Origin: an uncultured Oscillospiraceae bacterium
GTDB taxonomy: Bacteria > Bacillota > Clostridia > Oscillospirales > Ruminococcaceae
Length of the DNA stretch: 19,046 nt
Assembly: GCA_902489475.1 (NCBI GenBank)
Contig: CABUAH010000037.1
Location: 1-19,046, forward strand
Direction: 5' to 3'
Part shown: piece by piece, positions 15,374 to 19,046 of the stretch
Numbering within the stretch: position 1 is the stretch's first letter
How the letters are laid out: the number at the start of each line of letters is the position of its first letter
Program-made: the position numbers and the translations under genes
Notes under the pieces: generated by a model
The model's database searches: none
What the model saw: only the letters and a program-made list of their open reading frames with translations
Told to the model about the DNA's origin: nothing

Positions 15374-16228
15374 ATGGCAATTGATAACAGATATGACTTT
15401 GTAATGATTTTTGATGTAGAAAACGGTAATCCAAACGGAGATCCTGATGCAGGAAACACTCCAAGAATTGATGCTGAAACCAGCTTTGGTTACATAACAG
15501 ATGTATGCTTAAAACGTAAAATCAGAAATTACGTTGAGTTATGTAAAGAGGGAGAGGAAGGATATAATATTCTAATTAAACCTGATAAATCGCTTAATTC
15601 AAAATTCACCGGTGCTTATGAAGCAGAAGGACTTACAAAAAAACAAAAGGGCAAAAAAGCTGATGAAGTTAAGCAAGCACGTGATTTTATGTGCAAGAAT
15701 TATTTTGACGTTCGTGCCTTCGGAGCAGTAATGTCAACAGGCGATGATCCTTGCGGAATCGTAAGAGGTCCTGTTCAAATTAATTTTGCAAGAAGTATTT
15801 CACCCATTAACATTCAAGATATTACTATTACCAGACAGGCTCGTACCTCCGAAGATCGTATGGAAACAGGCGAAACCGAAATGGGAAGAAAAAGCTTTAT
15901 TCCGTATGCTCTTTACCGTGCCGAAGGTTACATTTCAGCAAGCTTGGCTAACAAGATAACCGGACTTAATGATGATGATCTTGAGCTTTTATGGACAGCT
16001 ATCATTAATATGTTTGAAAATGACCACAGCGCTGCAAGAGGAAAAATGTGTATGAGAAGGCTCTATGTTTTCAAACACGAAAATGTCTTAGGCAATTGTC
16101 CGTCGCACATTTTATTTGACAAAATCAAGGTTGATGAAATTTCAGCTCCTCCAAGAAAGTTCAGTGATTACAAAATAACCGTTGATGAGAATATGCCTGA
16201 GGGTGTCGAATTAATCAGCAAATTATGA
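15374..16228 (+). CDS. cas7c: Type I-C Cascade backbone subunit Cas7 (Csd2)
   Basis: This 284-residue RAMP protein forms the helical backbone of Cascade along the crRNA spacer. Family marks: DFVMIFDVENGNPNGDPDAG at the N-terminus, TDVCLKRKIRNYV, DVRAFGAVMS, GIVRGPVQINFARSISPI, ITRQART and the FIPYALYRAEGYISASLA segment. AAGGAGG lies 8 bases before the ATG. The end overlaps cas4: the cas7 TGA (16226-16228) is shared with the cas4 ATG (16225-16227). Confidence 0.96.
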   Translation: MAIDNRYDFVMIFDVENGNPNGDPDAGNTPRIDAETSFGYITDVCLKRKIRNYVELCKEGEEGYNILIKPDKSLNSKFTGAYEAEGLTKKQKGKKADEVKQARDFMCKNYFDVRAFGAVMSTGDDPCGIVRGPVQINFARSISPINIQDITITRQARTSEDRMETGETEMGRKSFIPYALYRAEGYISASLANKITGLNDDDLELLWTAIINMFENDHSAARGKMCMRRLYVFKHENVLGNCPSHILFDKIKVDEISAPPRKFSDYKITVDENMPEGVELISKL

Positions 16229-16859
16229 TGAATGAATCCATTTCAATACGTTCTATTCAACATTATCTTTACTGTCCACATAGATGGGGTCTTCTTGAAA
16301 TCGACTGTGCTTGGGCAGAAAACGCATTTGTAACCAAAGCAAACTTATTACACTCAAGAGTTCATGATCCGAAATCTACATATTCTTCGCTTGGTACAAA
16401 AAGCTATACCTCCGTATCAGTATACAACGACAACAACGAATACAATCTTTACGGGGTTACCGACTGCATAGAAGTTAAGAATAATAAAGATTTATGCATT
16501 GTTGAGTATAAACCTACGAAGCCCAAAAATAAGGACTATAATTTTGATGACCTTATGCAGGTATTTGCTCAAAAAATCTGTGTTGATTATGTTTGGGGCT
16601 GTGACTGTGAAGGTGTACTTTATTATGCCGATGTAAAAAAGAGAATCAAACTGCCTCTTAAGGAAAATTTTTCTGAATATGATAGCATTCTCAAAAAAAC
16701 ATTAGCTGAAATGCGTAGTCTGCTAAGCGTTGGAAAGATACCTGAAATAAAAGCAACAATTGCAGTGGATGTTCGATGAAGGATATTTGTATTCCGAAGT
16801 TAAAACCACCTGTCAGCATACAAAAATACATTAAAGAAATCACGGAGAAAAAAGAATGA
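16225..16859 (+). pseudogene. cas4: cas4 with a single-base frameshift removing the Fe-S cysteines
   Basis: Cas4 is a RecB-like Fe-S nuclease that helps Cas1-Cas2 pick and trim PAM-bearing spacers. The frame from 16225 encodes 184 residues and stops at 16777-16779. It has the N-terminal cysteine (HYLYCPHRW), the nuclease D80 (GVTDCIEV), the IVEYKP lysine motif and a QxxVDYVW-like helix, but ends IKATIAVDVR. Adding one A to the A4 run at 16749-16752 gives instead SNNCSGCSMKDICIPKLKPP, the conserved three C-terminal cluster cysteines, and continues to a TGA at 16857-16859. That stop overlaps the cas1 ATG by four bases (ATGA), as expected for intact coupled genes. The repaired protein is 211 residues, the usual length. 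It may be a true loss, a programmed or transcriptional slippage site, or an assembly error. Confidence 0.85.
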
Positions 16860-17878
16860 GAAAATTATTAAACACTATTTACATCACTAATGAACAAGCT
16901 TACCTTTTTCTCGACGGTGAAAATCTTGTATGCAAAATTGAGGATAACGATAAGTTCAGAATTCCTTTTGACAATGTTGAAAACATCGTATGTTTTAACT
17001 ATCTCGGATGTTCCCCTGCATTAATGGGAAAGTGCGTAAGTAAATGCATACCCATAAACTTTGTTTCACCGCATGGAAAATTTCTTGCAAAGGTATGCGG
17101 CGAAACAAAAGGAAATGTTTTTCTGAGAGTTGCACAAATTGATAAATTCAGAGAAAACGGACTCTTTCTTGCCCAAAATACTCTTGCTTCAAAGTTCAGC
17201 AATTCATTGCAGGTTATTAAAAGAACTCTCCATGACAATGCTTCACTGAGAAGCGATAACGAAATCAATTATGTTATAGATACGCTAAAGGCCGGAATAG
17301 ATCAAATATATATGTCAACATCAATTGAAAGCGCTATGGGAATTGAAGGAAACTGTGCAAGAAGTTATTTTTCAATTTTCAACAAACTTATCACTAATCC
17401 TAAAACGTCACTTTCATTTGAGTACAGAACAAAAAGGCCTCCGCTTGACCCGGTAAATGCATTGTTGTCATTTGTCTACACTTTATATACAAATGAATAT
17501 GCTGCAGCATTGGAAACCGTAGGGCTTGATAGTTACATTGGATTTTGCCACTCTTTACGAAGCGGCAGAAGTTCCTTAGCTTGTGATTTAGTCGAAGAAA
17601 CCAGATGTCTTGTTGAACGCTTTGTACTTACTTTAATCAATCTTCAAATTGTAACAGAAAAGGATTTTGATAAGCAGCTTTCAGGTGCAGTATGGCTTAA
17701 TGACGACGGAAGAAAGAAAGTTTTGTCACGTTGGCAGGAGAAAAAGCGTACAAGCACCATGCATCCTTATCTTAAGCAGAAAATTCCGTTTGGATTATTG
17801 CCGTATATACAAAGTAATTTACTTGCAAAATATGTCCGTGGGGATTTAAACGAATATCCTTGTTATCTTATTAAGTAG
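16856..17878 (+). CDS. cas1: CRISPR integrase Cas1 (type I-C)
   Basis: This 340-residue endonuclease/integrase joins new spacers at the leader end of the array together with Cas2. The N-terminal beta-domain begins MRKLLNTIYITNEQAYLFLD. The helical catalytic domain has E164 (SAMGIEGNCARSYF), H232 (GFCHSLRSGRSSLACDLVEE) and D244/E247, the expected metal-binding set. The ATG overlaps the stop of the repaired cas4 frame (ATGA), and GGAGAAAAAAGA just upstream is a usable ribosome site. cas2 follows after 10 bases. Everything expected of an active Cas1 is present, in contrast to the damaged cas4. Confidence 0.96.
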   Translation: MRKLLNTIYITNEQAYLFLDGENLVCKIEDNDKFRIPFDNVENIVCFNYLGCSPALMGKCVSKCIPINFVSPHGKFLAKVCGETKGNVFLRVAQIDKFRENGLFLAQNTLASKFSNSLQVIKRTLHDNASLRSDNEINYVIDTLKAGIDQIYMSTSIESAMGIEGNCARSYFSIFNKLITNPKTSLSFEYRTKRPPLDPVNALLSFVYTLYTNEYAAALETVGLDSYIGFCHSLRSGRSSLACDLVEETRCLVERFVLTLINLQIVTEKDFDKQLSGAVWLNDDGRKKVLSRWQEKKRTSTMHPYLKQKIPFGLLPYIQSNLLAKYVRGDLNEYPCYLIK

Positions 17879-17888
17879 GTGAAAGTAT

Positions 17889-18179
17889 ATGATGGTTATA
17901 ATAAGTTACGATGTTTCAACATCTGACATTAATGGTAAGAAACGCCTTAGGAAGGTTGCCAAAGAATGTCAAAACCATGCTCAGCGTGTTCAAAACTCTG
18001 TTTTTGAAGCTGACCTTGATTATTCAACTTTCTTGAAATTAAAGGAGAGATTAATTAATATTATTGACGCAAAATCAGACAGCTTAAGATTCTATTACTT
18101 AGGAAACAATTGGGAAAAGCACATTGAGCACATTGGAAGCAAAACGACTTATAACCCCGAAGGAGTTATTATTATTTAA
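17889..18179 (+). CDS. cas2: CRISPR-associated protein Cas2 (type I-C)
   Basis: This 96-residue ferredoxin-fold protein forms the dimer that bridges two Cas1 dimers in the integration complex. It begins MMVIISYDVST with the conserved aspartate after the first strand, and contains KRLRKVAKECQNHAQRVQNSVFEADLD, the typical I-C Cas2 helix and strand, and DSLRFYYLGNNW. It may start at either of two adjacent ATGs (17889 or 17892), with AGGTGAAAG upstream. It is the last cas gene. The leader and array follow on the same strand. Confidence 0.95.
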   Translation: MMVIISYDVSTSDINGKKRLRKVAKECQNHAQRVQNSVFEADLDYSTFLKLKERLINIIDAKSDSLRFYYLGNNWEKHIEHIGSKTTYNPEGVIII

Positions 18180-18329
18180 TTTGGCGAACATGAAATGATT
18201 TTATAACATCAGGTATGTTCGCCCAAAAACAGCTTAATTTTGTCACATATCTTATTTTTATGTGAGAAAAATCAAGTATTTGTCCGCCTCATATTGTGGT
18301 GATTGACCGCAAAATCGCTATATTTTGCA
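18180..18329 (+). promoter_or_regulatory. CRISPR leader
   Basis: This AT-rich 150-base stretch lies between cas2 and the first repeat and has no gene. It holds three inverted repeats: GGCGAACAT/ATGTTCGCC (18183-18191, 18215-18223), TCACAT/ATGTGA (18243-18248, 18260-18265), and GCAAAAT/ATTTTGC (18309-18315, 18322-18328), the last ending one base before repeat 1. A TATATT at 18319-18324 could be a -10 for array transcription, with no strong -35. Leader polarity is supported by the repeats being perfect here and decayed at the far end. Confidence 0.7.
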
Positions 18330-18891
18330 GTCACACCTCGCATGAGGTGTGTGAGTAGAAATAAAAAAGAAGAAGAAACAGAAGCGGATATATTCGGTCA
18401 CACCTCGCATGAGGTGTGTGAGTAGAAATGCTGTTCCTCATGCTCTGTCGGTACTGTCATTGGTCACACCTCGCATGAGGTGTGTGAGTAGAAATGTGAA
18501 ATTTATGAGAATATCATTGCTAACTTGAGTCACACCTCGCATGAGGTGTGTGAGTAGAAATGTTCCCAGGCTCTGTCAAAAAAAATAGGCGAGGAAGTCA
18601 CACCTCGCATGAGGTGTGTGAGTAGAAATTGCAGGCAGCTAGAGAATTAGGACTAACTGTAGAATGTCACACCTCGCATGAGGTGTGTGAGTAGAAATTA
18701 CTGTAATTACATTATACATCGTAATGTCACGCCTCACATGAGGCGTGTGAGTAGAAATGATAAACTTCCAAGCGAAGAAGAAGCCTTATTGGTCGCACCT
18801 CGAATGAGGTGTGTGAGTAGAAACTTAACAACATTGTAGAACAACTTGTAAACCAAAAGTCATACCTCACATGAGACGTGTGAATAGAAAT
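18330..18891 (+). CRISPR. Type I-C CRISPR array, 9 repeats, 8 spacers
   Basis: The repeat is 33 bases: it begins GTCACACC, has a perfect 8-bp stem CACACCTC/GAGGTGTG with a GCAT loop, and ends GAGTAGAAAT. Repeats start at 18330, 18397, 18463, 18529, 18597, 18666, 18726, 18792 and 18859. The first six are identical. The last three carry 3, 3 and 6 changes, so the leader end is on the left. Spacer lengths are 34, 33, 33, 35, 36, 27, 33 and 34. Cas5c would be expected to cut after the stem, leaving an 11-base handle TGAGTAGAAAT. The array is short, with the adaptation genes directly upstream. Confidence 0.98.
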
Positions 18892-18933
18892 CATTGTTGT
18901 TCTGGACTAATCTTCTTAATAGTGATACACTCC

Positions 18934-18971
18934 GAGAGTGACAGGTAATTAATCTGTCACTCTCTGCTTTT
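18934..18971 (+). terminator. Terminator downstream of the CRISPR array
   Basis: A perfect 11-bp stem GAGAGTGACAG/CTGTCACTCTC with a 9-base loop is followed by TGCTTTTTG. It ends the array transcript about 45 bases after the last repeat. No gene is seen in the remaining 75 bases of the window. Confidence 0.8.
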
Positions 18972-19046
18972 TGTTATAAATAAATTCTCCTGAAATCAAA
19001 TGATAGCATAGTTAAGTTATTAATTTAAAATGTTGTATCAGAATTA

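Noticed and set aside
18183..18223. Terminator of the cas operon at the GGCGAACAT/ATGTTCGCC repeat
   Set aside because: The stem is perfect, but the loop is 23 bases and no T-run follows on either strand, so I treat it only as a leader inverted repeat.
18926..18958. Possible tenth, highly decayed CRISPR repeat after repeat 9
   Set aside because: The spacing of 34 bases fits a spacer, but only scattered bases match, and the segment forms the terminator stem instead.

Overview
The window looks like a chromosomal segment of a low-GC, plant-fibre-degrading member of the Firmicutes, most likely a Ruminococcus-like gut clostridium. This is inferred from the AT-rich intergenic DNA, strong GGAGG ribosome sites, a secreted GH5 endoglucanase with a wall- or membrane-anchor tail, a cytoplasmic GH43 xylosidase/arabinofuranosidase, the clostridial feoA-feoA-feoB-Cys-rich peptide order, and a type I-C CRISPR-Cas system of clostridial type. 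No rRNA, tRNA, transposase or phage gene was found.

Layout. 1-530 is non-coding and full of hairpins. It includes a 35-bp inverted copy of part of the neighbouring transporter gene. 531-1409 (-) is an EamA/DMT permease with a clear promoter. 1528-1698 (-) is a short ribbon-helix-helix regulator. It is divergent from a broken SLOG-like gene (1810-2146, +), and a perfect palindrome lies between the two. 2368-4941 (-) is a multidomain GH5 cellulase. 5124-8689 (-) is a ferrous-iron uptake locus: feoA copy 2, a 450-bp block of structured tandem repeats, feoA copy 1, feoB and a FeoB-associated Cys-rich membrane peptide, ending at a hairpin terminator. 8954-10435 (+) is the GH43 enzyme with its own terminator.

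10531-18891 is a complete-looking type I-C locus on the + strand: promoter, cas3, cas5c, cas8c, cas7c, cas4, cas1, cas2, leader, and an array of 9 repeats with 8 spacers, followed by a strong terminator. Cas5c, Cas8c, Cas7c and the small subunit Cas11c form the interference complex, Cas3 degrades the target, and Cas1-Cas2 (normally with Cas4) acquire spacers. cas11c is not a separate gene. It appears to be translated from an internal Shine-Dalgarno and TTG inside cas8c.

The most notable points are: (i) cas4 carries a single-base frameshift that removes its three C-terminal Fe-S cysteines, while the restored frame still ends in a 4-base overlap with cas1; (ii) the internal cas11c start; (iii) a perfect 11-bp inverted repeat over the cas -10 box; (iv) tandem hairpin repeats between the two feoA genes whose copies differ largely outside the paired arms and carry extended -10 sequences; (v) a second homopolymer frameshift in the SLOG-like gene, which means assembly error must be considered for both. 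I did not find a clearly unprecedented multi-gene system.
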